DNA of 61,958 nucleotides, taken from positions 1 to 61,958 of the forward strand of contig JAEETX010000005.1 in the NCBI GenBank assembly GCA_016286665.1, given 5' to 3'. Of this stretch, positions 16,850-25,542 are shown in pieces. Within the stretch, counting starts at the first letter, position 1; each line of letters opens with the position of its first letter. Made by a program: the position numbers and the translations under genes. Origin of the DNA: Oscillospiraceae bacterium. Lineage in GTDB: Bacteria > Bacillota > Clostridia > Oscillospirales > Oscillospiraceae. The notes beneath the pieces were generated by a model. It worked only from the letters and a program-made list of their open reading frames with translations. It did no database searches and was not told the DNA's origin.

Positions 16850-17869
16850 TCACCGGCCGCCGTACATCCGTTGATAATAGCTCTGATACTCCCCGCTGAT
16901 GATCTCCTCCCACCAACTCCGATTATCCAGATACCAGCGGATCGTCTTTCGGAGTCCGTCCTGAAAGCCCGTTTCCGGGGTCCAGCCCAGTTCGCGGCGT
17001 ATCTTCGCCGGGTCGATGGCATAGCGCTGATCATGCCCCTTCCGGTCCGTCACAAAGGTGATCAGACTCTCCGGTTTTCCCAGTTCTGCGCAGATCAGCT
17101 TGACGATGTCGATGTTGTGCATCTCGTTGTGCCCGCCGATGTTGTAGCATTCGCCCTCGCGCCCCTTCCGCAGCACAAGGTCGACGGCTCTGCAGTGGTC
17201 CTCCACATAGAGCCAGTCCCGAACGTTCTTCCCCTCTCCGTACACCGGAAGGGGTTTGTCGTTCAGACAGTTGGCGATCATCAGGGGGATCAGCTTTTCC
17301 GGGAACTGATAGGGCCCGTAATTGTTGGAGCAGCGGCTGAGTGTCACCGGGAGGCCATAGGTGCGGTGGTAGGCCATGACCAGCAGGTCCGCTCCTGCTT
17401 TGCTGGCGCTGTAGGGGCTGGAGGCGCGCAGGGGCGTCTCCTCCGTGAACAGCAGGTCCGACCGGTCCAGCGGCAGGTCGCCGTAGACCTCGTCCGTACC
17501 CACCTGGTGGAAGCGCCCGATCCCGAATTCCCGGCAGGCGTCCATCAGCACGCCTGTTCCGATGATGTTGGTCCGGAGAAAAACACCGGGATCCTCAATG
17601 CTGCGGTCCACATGGCTTTCCGCCGCGAAATTGACCACCGCGTCCGGTTTCTCCTCCTCAAAGAGGGCATAGACGCCCGCCCGGTCGCAAATATCCAGCT
17701 TCACAAATCGGAAGGAGGACTCCTCCATGACCGGACGAAGGGTGGATAGGTTTCCGGCATAGGTCAGCTTGTCCGCGCAGACGATCCGGTCCTCCGGATG
17801 GGCGGACAGCATGTGGAAAATGAAATTGCTTCCGATGAATCCGGCGCCGCCGGTGACGATGACGGTCAT
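16850..17869 (-). CDS. rfbB: dTDP-glucose 4,6-dehydratase
   Basis: 339 residues. NAD-binding GGAGFIGSNF is at the N-terminus; TDEVYGDL and the catalytic YSASKAGADLL (YxxxK) follow. It converts dTDP-glucose to dTDP-4-keto-6-deoxy-glucose in the cytoplasm. The gene lies 14 bases after rfbA. The product is the substrate for the WecE-type aminotransferase at 22707. No rfbC or rfbD is in the window, so rhamnose synthesis is not supported here. Confidence 0.93.
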   Translation of the reverse strand: MTVIVTGGAGFIGSNFIFHMLSAHPEDRIVCADKLTYAGNLSTLRPVMEESSFRFVKLDICDRAGVYALFEEEKPDAVVNFAAESHVDRSIEDPGVFLRTNIIGTGVLMDACREFGIGRFHQVGTDEVYGDLPLDRSDLLFTEETPLRASSPYSASKAGADLLVMAYHRTYGLPVTLSRCSNNYGPYQFPEKLIPLMIANCLNDKPLPVYGEGKNVRDWLYVEDHCRAVDLVLRKGREGECYNIGGHNEMHNIDIVKLICAELGKPESLITFVTDRKGHDQRYAIDPAKIRRELGWTPETGFQDGLRKTIRWYLDNRSWWEEIISGEYQSYYQRMYGGR

Positions 17870-17883
17870 GCTGCGAGCCTCCG

Positions 17884-18768
17884 TTAAACTCTCATAGCGC
17901 CGCGGGCGACATTTTTCAGGTGTTCTCCATAAGGAGATTTCCCGTAAAGCTCCGCAGAATCCAGCAGCGCCTCCCTGGTGATCCAGCCCTTGCGGAAAGC
18001 GATCTCCTCCGGCGCGGAGATCATCACGCCCTGGCGCATTTCGATCATCCGCACGAAGTCCGTCGCCTCCGCCAGACTGTCCGCCGTCCCGGCATCCAGC
18101 CAGGCAAAGCCGCGGCCAAGGACCTGCCCTTTCAGTCGCTTTTCCCGCAGGTACAGCTCATTGAGGGAGGTGATCTCCAGTTCTCCCCGCCGGGAGGGCC
18201 TGACCTGCTTTGCCTTTTCCGCGACGCCCGCGGGGTAAAAATACAGGCCGGTGATGCAGTAATTGCTTTTGGGATTTTTGGGCTTTTCCTCCACGGAAAG
18301 AATATTCCAGTCGTCGTCGAACTCCATGATGCCGAAGCGTTCCGGGTCGCTCACATAATAGCCGAACACTGTGGCATCACCGTTCTCAGCGCGGCTGCAG
18401 GCTTGCAGGAGGATATCCGAAAACCCGTTTCCATAGAAGATGTTGTCGCCCAGGACCATGGCGCAGGGTTCATCCCCGATAAAGCCTTCGCCGATGAGAA
18501 AGGCTTGGGCCAGTCCATCCGGCGACGGCTGCACCCGGTAGCTCAGACGGAGACCGAAGGGACTGCCGTCCCCCAGCAGCCGTCGGAAGTTGGGCTCGTC
18601 CGCCGGTGTGGAAATGATCAGGATATCCCGGATGCCCGCCAGCATCAGGGTGGACAGAGGATAATAGATCATGGGCTTGTCATAGACGGGGAGAAGCTGT
18701 TTGCTGGTCACCAGGGTCAGGGGATACAGCCGCGTTCCCGCGCCGCCGGCCAGGATGATTCCTTTCAT
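17884..18768 (-). CDS. rfbA: Glucose-1-phosphate thymidylyltransferase
   Basis: 294 residues from the ATG at 18768, which begins the family motif [17 protein letters not shown]. The open frame continues 68 codons upstream, but that part lies in the promoter region and has no family similarity. It transfers a nucleotide from dTTP to glucose-1-phosphate to make dTDP-glucose. The nucleotide loop, [17 protein letters not shown] and VLGDNIFYG motifs are intact, unlike the related domain at 23837. Promoter at 18836-18864. Confidence 0.94.
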   Translation of the reverse strand: MKGIILAGGAGTRLYPLTLVTSKQLLPVYDKPMIYYPLSTLMLAGIRDILIISTPADEPNFRRLLGDGSPFGLRLSYRVQPSPDGLAQAFLIGEGFIGDEPCAMVLGDNIFYGNGFSDILLQACSRAENGDATVFGYYVSDPERFGIMEFDDDWNILSVEEKPKNPKSNYCITGLYFYPAGVAEKAKQVRPSRRGELEITSLNELYLREKRLKGQVLGRGFAWLDAGTADSLAEATDFVRMIEMRQGVMISAPEEIAFRKGWITREALLDSAELYGKSPYGEHLKNVARGAMRV

Positions 18769-18835
18769 GTGTTTGCCCTCGATTCCGATGTCGGCCTTTG
18801 ACGGGCCGATCTCCGCGTTTCCCGCAGTCGGGATT

Positions 18836-18864
18836 ATCATACGTTTCCCCCGCGCACCTGTCAA
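18836..18864 (-). promoter_or_regulatory. Promoter of rfbA-rfbB
   Basis: On the minus strand TTGACA (18864-18859), 17-base spacer, TATGAT (18841-18836). It diverges from the promoter at 18938. Confidence 0.8.
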
Positions 18865-18937
18865 GTGCCGGCCTTCACGTTTGGCAAAAGACAGCGCCAT
18901 GCCGCGCGATAATGACCCGCTGCGCCCTTCCGCGGCG

Positions 18938-18966
18938 TTGACAAGGCCGCGGGGCTTTGCTAAAAT
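18938..18966 (+). promoter_or_regulatory. Promoter of the nucleoside hydrolase operon
   Basis: TTGACA (18938-18943), 17-base spacer, TAAAAT (18961-18966), 37 bases before the GTG start. Confidence 0.82.
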
Positions 18967-19002
18967 GAACAATTGAAATCATGCATACGGGAGGCGGAAA
19001 CC

Positions 19003-19908
19003 GTGGAAAAGAGGATCCCCCTGATCATCGACTGCGACCCCGGCGTGGACGACGCCCTGGCTCTGAAAATGGCCTTCAGCAGCCCGAAGCTGGATATCCG
19101 GCTGCTCTGCTCCGTGGCGGGCAACGTCAGCATCCGGCTCACCACCGCCAACGCTCTGTTCCTGACGAAAAAATACGGGGGAGATATCCCCGTGGCAAGG
19201 GGCAGCGCCAGCCCTCTTTCCCGGCAGGCGACGGACGCTTCCGGCGTCCACGGGGCCAGTGGCATCGGCGACTATGTGATCCCGGCGCACGACTACAAGC
19301 TGGATTCCGAGGACGGGGTGGAGGCCATTTACGAAGCGCTGAAGGCTGCGGGGGAGAAGCTCACCCTCATCACCCTGGGTCCTCTCACCAACATCGCCGC
19401 TCTCCTGGAACGGCATCCCGACGCCGCGAGCCTGCTGGGACGCGTCTATGCCATGATCGCCTCCGTGGATGGCACGGGCAACATCACCGAATACGCGGAA
19501 TTCAACGCCTGCTGCGATCCCGAAGCCCTGGCGGCGGTGGTGGCTTCCGGCGCGGAGATCGTCTTCGCGCCCATGCACCTGGGGCGCGTGGCGAAGCTGG
19601 CCCAGCAGGACATTCTGGAAAAGGGCAGGGGCACCGAATTCGGCGAGATGCTGGCGCAGATCTTCCGGGGCTACCGGGATGACGCCGCCGGGGAGGGCTA
19701 TGTGGCCATGTACGACGCCAACGCCGTGGAAGCTCTGCTGCGCCCGGAGCAGTATGACTTCATCCGCTGCACGGCGGAGGTCAACGTGACGGACAAGCCC
19801 GGCCAGACCTTCCTGCGCCCCGACGGGGAGGGGAAGTGCTTCTATCTGGAAATCAAGGACCCGTCCGCTCTGGCGGAAGCCATGCTCTCCGACCTTTTCC
19901 CCGGCTGA
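19003..19908 (+). CDS. Inosine/uridine-preferring nucleoside hydrolase
   Basis: 301 residues. The Ca2+-binding N-terminal motif DCDPGVDDALAL is intact, with a further TLGPLTNIA and the C-terminal metal-site segment MYDANAVEALL (usually HDP at this place, here YDA). It cleaves the N-glycosidic bond of ribonucleosides. The GTG at 19003 has GGGAGG eight bases upstream; a TTG at 18973 in frame lies on the promoter's start region and is rejected. The changed C-terminal residue could alter substrate range. Confidence 0.86.
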   Translation: MEKRIPLIIDCDPGVDDALALKMAFSSPKLDIRLLCSVAGNVSIRLTTANALFLTKKYGGDIPVARGSASPLSRQATDASGVHGASGIGDYVIPAHDYKLDSEDGVEAIYEALKAAGEKLTLITLGPLTNIAALLERHPDAASLLGRVYAMIASVDGTGNITEYAEFNACCDPEALAAVVASGAEIVFAPMHLGRVAKLAQQDILEKGRGTEFGEMLAQIFRGYRDDAAGEGYVAMYDANAVEALLRPEQYDFIRCTAEVNVTDKPGQTFLRPDGEGKCFYLEIKDPSALAEAMLSDLFPG

Positions 19909-19936
19909 AACCTAATCAAGAAACGCGGTGCAAGCT

Positions 19937-22720
19937 ATGAAACTGCGGCGTTCCCCCCGGCTGTCCGGCGTACCGGAGCAGCCAAACGGCGCGCTTCTGA
20001 TCCTTTTGTCTTTCTTCCTGCCCTTCGCGCTGATCCTCATCGCGCTGGCAGGAATGAAGATCACCCCCTTCGGGGACGAGACCCTGCTGATCGCCGACGC
20101 CAACGGCCTCTATATCAATACCCTCAGCTATGCCTCCAGGATGTATCAGGGCCTGGAGGGGGTTTTCTATTCCTTTGAAAAGGGCCTGGGGGGCAACATG
20201 ACGGGCCATCTGAACGGCATCCTGCTGACGCCCTTCACCTTCCTTCTTTGCTTTGCCGAGCTGCGGGACTATCCCACCGTCTTTACCTTCATCTCCGCTT
20301 TGAACATGAGCCTGAGCGGCCTGACCATGTATTTGTTCCTGACCTCTCTCTACGGCCAAAAGCGCGGCAGCCTGATCTTTTCCACCGCCTACGCCCTCAT
20401 GGGCTTCAGCGTCGCCAACGTGTTCCAGGCCTGCTTTTTCGCCGCGGCGCCGGTGCTGCCCGTCATGGCCCTGGGGCTGCACAGGCTCCTGCAGGGGAAA
20501 AGCCCGCTGGTGTATCTCTTTGCCATCGCCTACAGCCTCGTCACCAGCTACGCTTTCGGTTTTATGCTTTGCGTGGCTTCCGTGCTGTTCTTCGCCGCCG
20601 CCATGATCTTCGGCGGGGAAGATGTGCGGGGAAGGCGGGGCCGCCTCTTTGTCCGCTATGCCCTGGCGTCTCTCTGCGGGGGGCTGCTGGCCGCGGCCCT
20701 GTGGCTGCCGGCCTTCCTCTCTCTCCGGGGCGGGCGGCTGGAGCAGACGGGCCTGACGGATTTCTCCTTCGGGGAAAACATGCCCTTCCTGGAGATCGGC
20801 GCCAAGCTGTTTTCCGGGGCCAACTCCACCGACGAGCTGGTGGACGGACTGCCCAACATCTTTGTGGGCCTCCTGCCGGTGGCCCTGTCGGTCCTCTTCT
20901 TCCTGAACAAGGGGATCGACCGGCGGAAGAAGGCGGCGGCGGCCTTCCTTCTGGGCGTCTATCTCCTCTGCTTCTGGATCGTCGCCCTCGATATGCTGAT
21001 GCACGGCGGCACCACCACCAACTGGTTCAACTATCGCTATTCCTTCGTCGTCTCCTTCCTCCTGCTGCTGATGGCCGCCGAGGTGTGGCAGAGGCTGGAG
21101 GAGGTCCCGGAAAGGGACATGAAGCGCTGTCTGGCGGGGATGCTGGTGGCCGCGGCGGTGATCCTGAGCAAACGGTATGCGTTCCTCAAGGGCGGGCTGG
21201 TGGCGCTGGATTTCACGCTGCTGCTGCTGGTTTACCTGGCCTGGCGGATGCACCGGCGGGACCCGGAGAAGAACCCGAAGCGCCTGTTTGAGATCATCAC
21301 CCTGGTGCTGGTGTGCGTGAATCTCTTTATGAACTACCGCGTCTGCACGAAAAACGTGATGGACTGGTCCCATTCCCTCTCGGAATACCAGGAGACCGTG
21401 GATCAGGTGGGGGCCCTGGTGCGGGGGGTGCGCAGCAGCGGCAGCTTCCTCCGCATGGAGGTCAACGAGCAGCGCTCCCAGACCTGCGGCAACGACCCCA
21501 TGCTCTACGGCTACGACGGGGTGGGCCACGGCGGCTCCAACGAGCGTGATTTCGTACGGAAGGAGCTCAGCAAGCTGGGCGTTCCCTGGTTCGATATGCG
21601 CAATTACTATGCCGACGGGGTGCCCGCAGCCGCGGACGCCCTGCTGGGCCTCCACTATATCGTCGCTGCGGAGGACCTGACGGAGGAAAAGGGCTACCCA
21701 AACCTGACGAATTTCTCCCAGGTATCCCTCTATGAAGGCCTGGATACCGTCTACGACCTGTATCGGAATCCCCATGCGCTGAATATCGCCGTGCTCTCCG
21801 GCGGCGGCGTGGACGGCGTGCAGACGGATTACGACGACGTGTTTGCGAACCTCAACCGGGTCTGGAGCGCTCTCAGCGATTCCGAGCAGCCCGTCTTCCG
21901 GGAGGAAACGGAGATCACCTTCGTTCCCCACAGCTTCCAGGACGCGCAGGCGCTGGACGCCCGCCGCGCCCGGGAGATCACCGCCTACTACGACGCCAAG
22001 GCGTCTTCCTCCGGCGGCGGGGATAGCCTCGCCGTGCCGGAGGGCGTGAACGAGAAAGCGCCGGAATTCGACTCCTACATCGAGTTCAGCTTCACTGCCG
22101 CCCGGGACGGCCTGGTCTATACCTATCACCGTGCCGCCCTGTCCGAGACGAGCGGCAGCCCAGAGCCGGTGCTTACCTGGGTGGGCACCTATCGCGCCGG
22201 GGATCGGGTGAGCGGCGTCATCCCCGTATATTCCCCCTCCATCGACCGGGTGGTGATGGAGGAATACTGCGGCCGCTTCCGGGCTGCCTACGCGGACGGG
22301 GAGGCCCTGGAAGAGCTTGCCGCCGTCGTTCGGGAACGGCCCGTCACCTTGGAAAAGCACAGCGAAACGCACCTCAGCGGGACCTTCACCGCCGAAAGCG
22401 GCCAGAAGCTCCTTTTCACCATCCCCTGGGACGAGGGCTGGCGCTTCACCGTGGACGGAGCAGCGGCGGAAGCCCATCCGGCGGTGGGAGTGTTCATGGC
22501 CCTGGATGTGCCGGAGGGAAGCCACAGCTTTGACATGCGCTACACCCCGCCGGGGCTGCGACCGGGTCTGGTAATCTCCGCCGCGGCCCTGGTGCTGACG
22601 CTGGTTTTCCTTCCCCTGGACAGGCGGTGGAGAAGGAAACGGCGGCCGGCGGACGGGGAAGCCACCGCAGCGGCGGACGAGCCGCCGGAAAAGGAGGAAA
22701 ACGGACATGATCCCCTTTAA
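19937..22720 (+). CDS. YfhO-family multi-pass membrane glycosyltransferase-like protein
   Basis: About 927 residues. Roughly a dozen membrane helices fill the first half, an extracytoplasmic domain (about 490-850) follows, and one helix sits near the C-terminus before a charged tail. The pattern, with GLGGNMTGHLNG near residue 90 and a DxD-free GT-C-like fold, matches YfhO proteins. In Bacillus and Listeria these transfer lipid-linked sugars onto teichoic acids outside the membrane. No strong ribosome site precedes either the ATG (19937) or a GTG nine bases earlier, so the start is uncertain. The end overlaps wecE by 14 bases, linking it to amino-sugar synthesis. Confidence 0.75.
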   Translation: MKLRRSPRLSGVPEQPNGALLILLSFFLPFALILIALAGMKITPFGDETLLIADANGLYINTLSYASRMYQGLEGVFYSFEKGLGGNMTGHLNGILLTPFTFLLCFAELRDYPTVFTFISALNMSLSGLTMYLFLTSLYGQKRGSLIFSTAYALMGFSVANVFQACFFAAAPVLPVMALGLHRLLQGKSPLVYLFAIAYSLVTSYAFGFMLCVASVLFFAAAMIFGGEDVRGRRGRLFVRYALASLCGGLLAAALWLPAFLSLRGGRLEQTGLTDFSFGENMPFLEIGAKLFSGANSTDELVDGLPNIFVGLLPVALSVLFFLNKGIDRRKKAAAAFLLGVYLLCFWIVALDMLMHGGTTTNWFNYRYSFVVSFLLLLMAAEVWQRLEEVPERDMKRCLAGMLVAAAVILSKRYAFLKGGLVALDFTLLLLVYLAWRMHRRDPEKNPKRLFEIITLVLVCVNLFMNYRVCTKNVMDWSHSLSEYQETVDQVGALVRGVRSSGSFLRMEVNEQRSQTCGNDPMLYGYDGVGHGGSNERDFVRKELSKLGVPWFDMRNYYADGVPAAADALLGLHYIVAAEDLTEEKGYPNLTNFSQVSLYEGLDTVYDLYRNPHALNIAVLSGGGVDGVQTDYDDVFANLNRVWSALSDSEQPVFREETEITFVPHSFQDAQALDARRAREITAYYDAKASSSGGGDSLAVPEGVNEKAPEFDSYIEFSFTAARDGLVYTYHRAALSETSGSPEPVLTWVGTYRAGDRVSGVIPVYSPSIDRVVMEEYCGRFRAAYADGEALEELAAVVRERPVTLEKHSETHLSGTFTAESGQKLLFTIPWDEGWRFTVDGAAAEAHPAVGVFMALDVPEGSHSFDMRYTPPGLRPGLVISAAALVLTLVFLPLDRRWRRKRRPADGEATAAADEPPEKEENGHDPL

Positions 22721-23837
22721 CGTGCCCCCCTGCGTGGGAACGGAGCTGGACTATCTGGCGGAGGCCGTCCGCGCAAGAAAGATCAGCGGCGACGGGCAGT
22801 TCACCCGGCGCTGCAGCGCCTGGATGGAGGAAAGGTTCGGCGCAAAGCGGGTGCTGCTGACCACCAGCGGCACCGCCGCTCTGGATATGGCCCTGCTGCT
22901 CTGCGGGCTGCAGCCCGGCGACGAGGTGATCCTCCCCAGCTACACCTTTTCCAGCACCGCAAACGCCGCCGTACTGGCCGGGGCGAAGCTGGTGTTCGTC
23001 GATATCCGGCCGGACACCATGAACATCGACGAGAAAAAGATCGAGGCAGCCGTAACGGAGCGGACGCGGGCGATCATCGTCGTCCACTATGCCGGGGTGG
23101 CCTGCGAGATGGACGCCATCATGGCCATCGCCCGGAAGCATGGCCTGAAGGTCGTGGAGGACGCTGCCCAGGGCGTCATGGCGACATATAAGGGCCGCTG
23201 GCTGGGCACCATCGGAGATTTCGGCTGCTATTCCTTCCATGAGACCAAAAACTATTCCATGGGGGAGGGCGGCGCGCTGGTCCTCAACGACCCGAAATAC
23301 ATCGAGCGGGCGGAGGTCCTGCGGGAAAAGGGAACCAACCGCTCCCGCTTCTACCGGGGGGAGATCGACAAATACACCTGGGTGGATTTCGGGGACAGCT
23401 TCCTGCCCAGCGAGCTGAACGCGGCCTACCTCTGGGCACAGCTGGAAAAGGCGGAGGAGATCAACGAAAACCGGCTGCGCAGCTGGAAAAACTATGAGGA
23501 AGCCCTGTCGCCCCTGGCGGCGGCGGGGAAACTGGAGCTGCCCGTCGTGCCGGAGGGCTGCGGGCACAACGGCCACATGTTCTATGTGAAGTGCCGGGAC
23601 CTGGAGGAGCGGACGAAGCTCATTGCCTTCCTGAAGGAACGGGACATCAGCGCGGTTTTCCACTATGTGCCCCTCCACTCCGCCCCCGCCGGGCGGAAAT
23701 TCGGGCGTTTCCACGGGGAGGACGAGGTCACAACGCGGCACAGCGACCGGCTGGTGCGTCTGCCCATGTACTACGGACTCACGGAGGAGGACGCCGGCCG
23801 GGTGATCCGGGCCGTGAAGGACTTTTACGGAGAGTGA
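22707..23837 (+). CDS. wecE: dTDP-4-amino-4,6-dideoxygalactose transaminase
   Basis: 376 residues, closely resembling E. coli WecE/RffA along its length: IPFNVPPCVGTELDYL, GDGQFTRRCSAWMEERFGA, YAGVACEMD, VVEDAAQGVMATYKG. The PLP lysine is in FHETKNYS. It aminates dTDP-4-keto-6-deoxy-glucose to dTDP-Fuc4N using glutamate. It uses the product of RfbA and RfbB encoded nearby. The ATG follows an AAGGAGG site inside the end of the YfhO gene. Its stop overlaps the next start (TGATG). Confidence 0.93.
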   Translation: MIPFNVPPCVGTELDYLAEAVRARKISGDGQFTRRCSAWMEERFGAKRVLLTTSGTAALDMALLLCGLQPGDEVILPSYTFSSTANAAVLAGAKLVFVDIRPDTMNIDEKKIEAAVTERTRAIIVVHYAGVACEMDAIMAIARKHGLKVVEDAAQGVMATYKGRWLGTIGDFGCYSFHETKNYSMGEGGALVLNDPKYIERAEVLREKGTNRSRFYRGEIDKYTWVDFGDSFLPSELNAAYLWAQLEKAEEINENRLRSWKNYEEALSPLAAAGKLELPVVPEGCGHNGHMFYVKCRDLEERTKLIAFLKERDISAVFHYVPLHSAPAGRKFGRFHGEDEVTTRHSDRLVRLPMYYGLTEEDAGRVIRAVKDFYGE

Positions 23838-24811
23838 TGGACGCAGAACGGATCGGAAGGGCCATCCGCACCCTGCGCCAGAAAGCCGGATATACCCAGA
23901 AGGAGCTGGCGGAAAAGCTCTTTATCAGCGATGTGGCGGTCTCCAAATGGGAGCGGGGCAAAAGTGTCCCCGACACGGCCACCCTGATGAAGCTCTCGGA
24001 ACTGCTGGACATGGATGTGGACGGCCTGCTGGACGGGACGGCCTCCTATCTGGGGGACCGCTGGCTGGGGGCGCTCCTGCTGGACGGCGCCGCCCTGCGG
24101 GCGGATACCCCCCTTTTCGACAAGCCCCTGATCGACTATCTCCTGAGCTATTTCCTGCTGGCGGGCGTCAGGGAAGCGCTGATCGCCTGCGGGGAGAAGG
24201 AGCGGGATTATATCGACGGCCGCTTCCGGGGCGGGGAAGCCCTGGGCATCCGGCTGCGTTTTACCTCCCCGGAAGCGCTGACGGCGGAGGCCGCGCTGGG
24301 TTGCTTCCGGCAGGGGGAAGGGGACCTCATGCTGGTGACCGAGCCCTTTTTCCTCTACGGCGTGGATCTGACCCGCTTCCTGCAGCGGGCCATGCAGCGG
24401 AAAAGCCCGGCGGTGAACCTTGCCAGCGTGGTGGGTCAGGGGGGGACCCCTCTGCGGGAGGGCTTTTCCCACTATGCCTACCGTCCGCTGCCCCTGTTTT
24501 TTCTGCAGAGCCGGTTCCTGGCGGCTTGCCCCTCCCGCACGCCCCTGCGGGAGCTGCCCCGACTGGCGGAGGAGGGGAAGCGCCTGCGGTCGGAGCCCAT
24601 GGACAAGGGGTTCCTCTGCGCCCCGCTGCGCTCGAAAGAAAATGCCCGGACGGTGTCCGCCCTGGTGCACGTCATCCAGCAGCTGGGAAACTATCTCATC
24701 TACTGCCCCCCGGAGATCGCCTGGCGCAGGGGGATGCTCCGCGGGGAGGAACTGCTTCGGGCAGCGGAGGCGTTCCCGGAATACGGGGAATACCTGCGCA
24801 GCCTCGTATAA
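23837..24811 (+). CDS. XRE helix-turn-helix protein fused to a degenerate RfbA-like nucleotidyltransferase domain
   Basis: 324 residues. Residues 1-60 form a classic XRE domain (YTQKELAEKLFISDVAVSKWERGKSVPD). From about residue 70 the chain follows RfbA: LGALLLDGAALR, DKPLIDYLLSYFLLAGVREAL, then a dinucleotide-fold continuation with VTEPFFLYGVDL where RfbA has its VLGDNIFYG motif. The catalytic GGxGTRL loop and the active-site aspartate are replaced, so enzymatic activity is unlikely. It may instead sense dTDP-glucose or another nucleotide sugar and regulate envelope sugar genes. It is coupled to wecE by overlap. The fusion is seen; the sensing role is inferred. Confidence 0.8.
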   Translation: MDAERIGRAIRTLRQKAGYTQKELAEKLFISDVAVSKWERGKSVPDTATLMKLSELLDMDVDGLLDGTASYLGDRWLGALLLDGAALRADTPLFDKPLIDYLLSYFLLAGVREALIACGEKERDYIDGRFRGGEALGIRLRFTSPEALTAEAALGCFRQGEGDLMLVTEPFFLYGVDLTRFLQRAMQRKSPAVNLASVVGQGGTPLREGFSHYAYRPLPLFFLQSRFLAACPSRTPLRELPRLAEEGKRLRSEPMDKGFLCAPLRSKENARTVSALVHVIQQLGNYLIYCPPEIAWRRGMLRGEELLRAAEAFPEYGEYLRSLV

Positions 24812-25011
24812 TACGAAACTCCCACGAAAATACGACAGTCCTTGCGGTCTGATTTGCGCCATCCTTCGCCAGCGTCCTTGGCGGGCGACAGCCCGAAACG
24901 CGTCCGACGCCTCATTCCGCGCGCGAGGGCCCCTGCAGGGACGCGTGTGCTACCGCTGACACAAATCATCCGCGCAATTCCTTGTCTGGTTTCCATGAGA
25001 GTTTCGTATAA
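24804..25011. repeat. Candidate 200-bp MITE-like element
   Basis: ATACGAAACTC (24811-24821) is exactly complementary to 24999-25009, and the arms extend imperfectly to about 20 bases with mostly transition differences. The octamer TCGTATAA occurs at 24804-24811 and 25004-25011, exactly 200 bases apart. The interior is non-coding, GC-rich and contains GC-rich partial palindromes. This is consistent with a non-autonomous mobile repeat or a large RNA structure. Confidence 0.4.
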
Positions 25012-25025
25012 GAAAGGAAAAAACG

Positions 25026-25499
25026 ATGTCCATAGAAAGAGTCAAAGCGTATTTCGCCCGGGAGGGGCTGGCGGACCGGGTGCAGGAATTCGACGTATCC
25101 AGCGCCACGGTGGAGCTGGCGGCCCTGGCGCTGGGCTGCGAGCCCTGCCGCATCGCCAAGACCCTCTCCTTCCTGGCGGAGGGCGGCGCCGTGCTGATCG
25201 TCGCGGCGGGGGACGCGAAGATCGACAATCCCAAATACAAGGCGCAGTTCGGTACAAAGGCGAAGATGCTCACGCCGGAGGAGGCGGAGACGCTGGTGGG
25301 CCATGCCGTGGGCGGCGTCTGCCCCTTTGCCGTGAACGAGGGCGTGAAGGTCTATCTGGACGTATCCCTGAAACGCTTCCCAACCGTGTTTCCCGCCTGC
25401 GGGAGCCCGAACAGCGCCATCGAGCTGACGATCGAAGAACTGGAGAAGCATTCGGGATACGTTGCCTGGGTCGACGTCTGCAAAAACTGGCAGACCTGA
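25026..25499 (+). CDS. YbaK/EbsC family aminoacyl-tRNA deacylase
   Basis: 157 residues spanning one YbaK domain. The conserved lysine lies in CRIAKTLSF (about residue 46) and the typical GDAKIDNPKYKAQF and GGVCPFAV segments follow. Homologues hydrolyse mischarged tRNAs, such as Cys-tRNA(Pro), in the cytoplasm; this short, stand-alone version is common in Firmicutes. GAAAGGAAA precedes the ATG. It is not obviously linked to its neighbours. Confidence 0.9.
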   Translation: MSIERVKAYFAREGLADRVQEFDVSSATVELAALALGCEPCRIAKTLSFLAEGGAVLIVAAGDAKIDNPKYKAQFGTKAKMLTPEEAETLVGHAVGGVCPFAVNEGVKVYLDVSLKRFPTVFPACGSPNSAIELTIEELEKHSGYVAWVDVCKNWQT

Positions 25500-25542
25500 T
25501 ACTGCTGCCGCCATGAAAACGGGGAAAGGAGTGTGCTGACAG

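Noticed and set aside
16850-18768. Complete dTDP-rhamnose pathway
   Set aside because: rfbC and rfbD are absent from the window; wecE instead suggests an amino sugar.
17884-18972. Longer RfbA start at 18972
   Set aside because: The added 68 codons cover the rfbA promoter and lack family similarity; the ATG at 18768 starts the conserved motif.
19916-22708. 930-codon minus-strand open frame opposite the YfhO gene
   Set aside because: Shadow composition; the plus strand shows coherent membrane helices.
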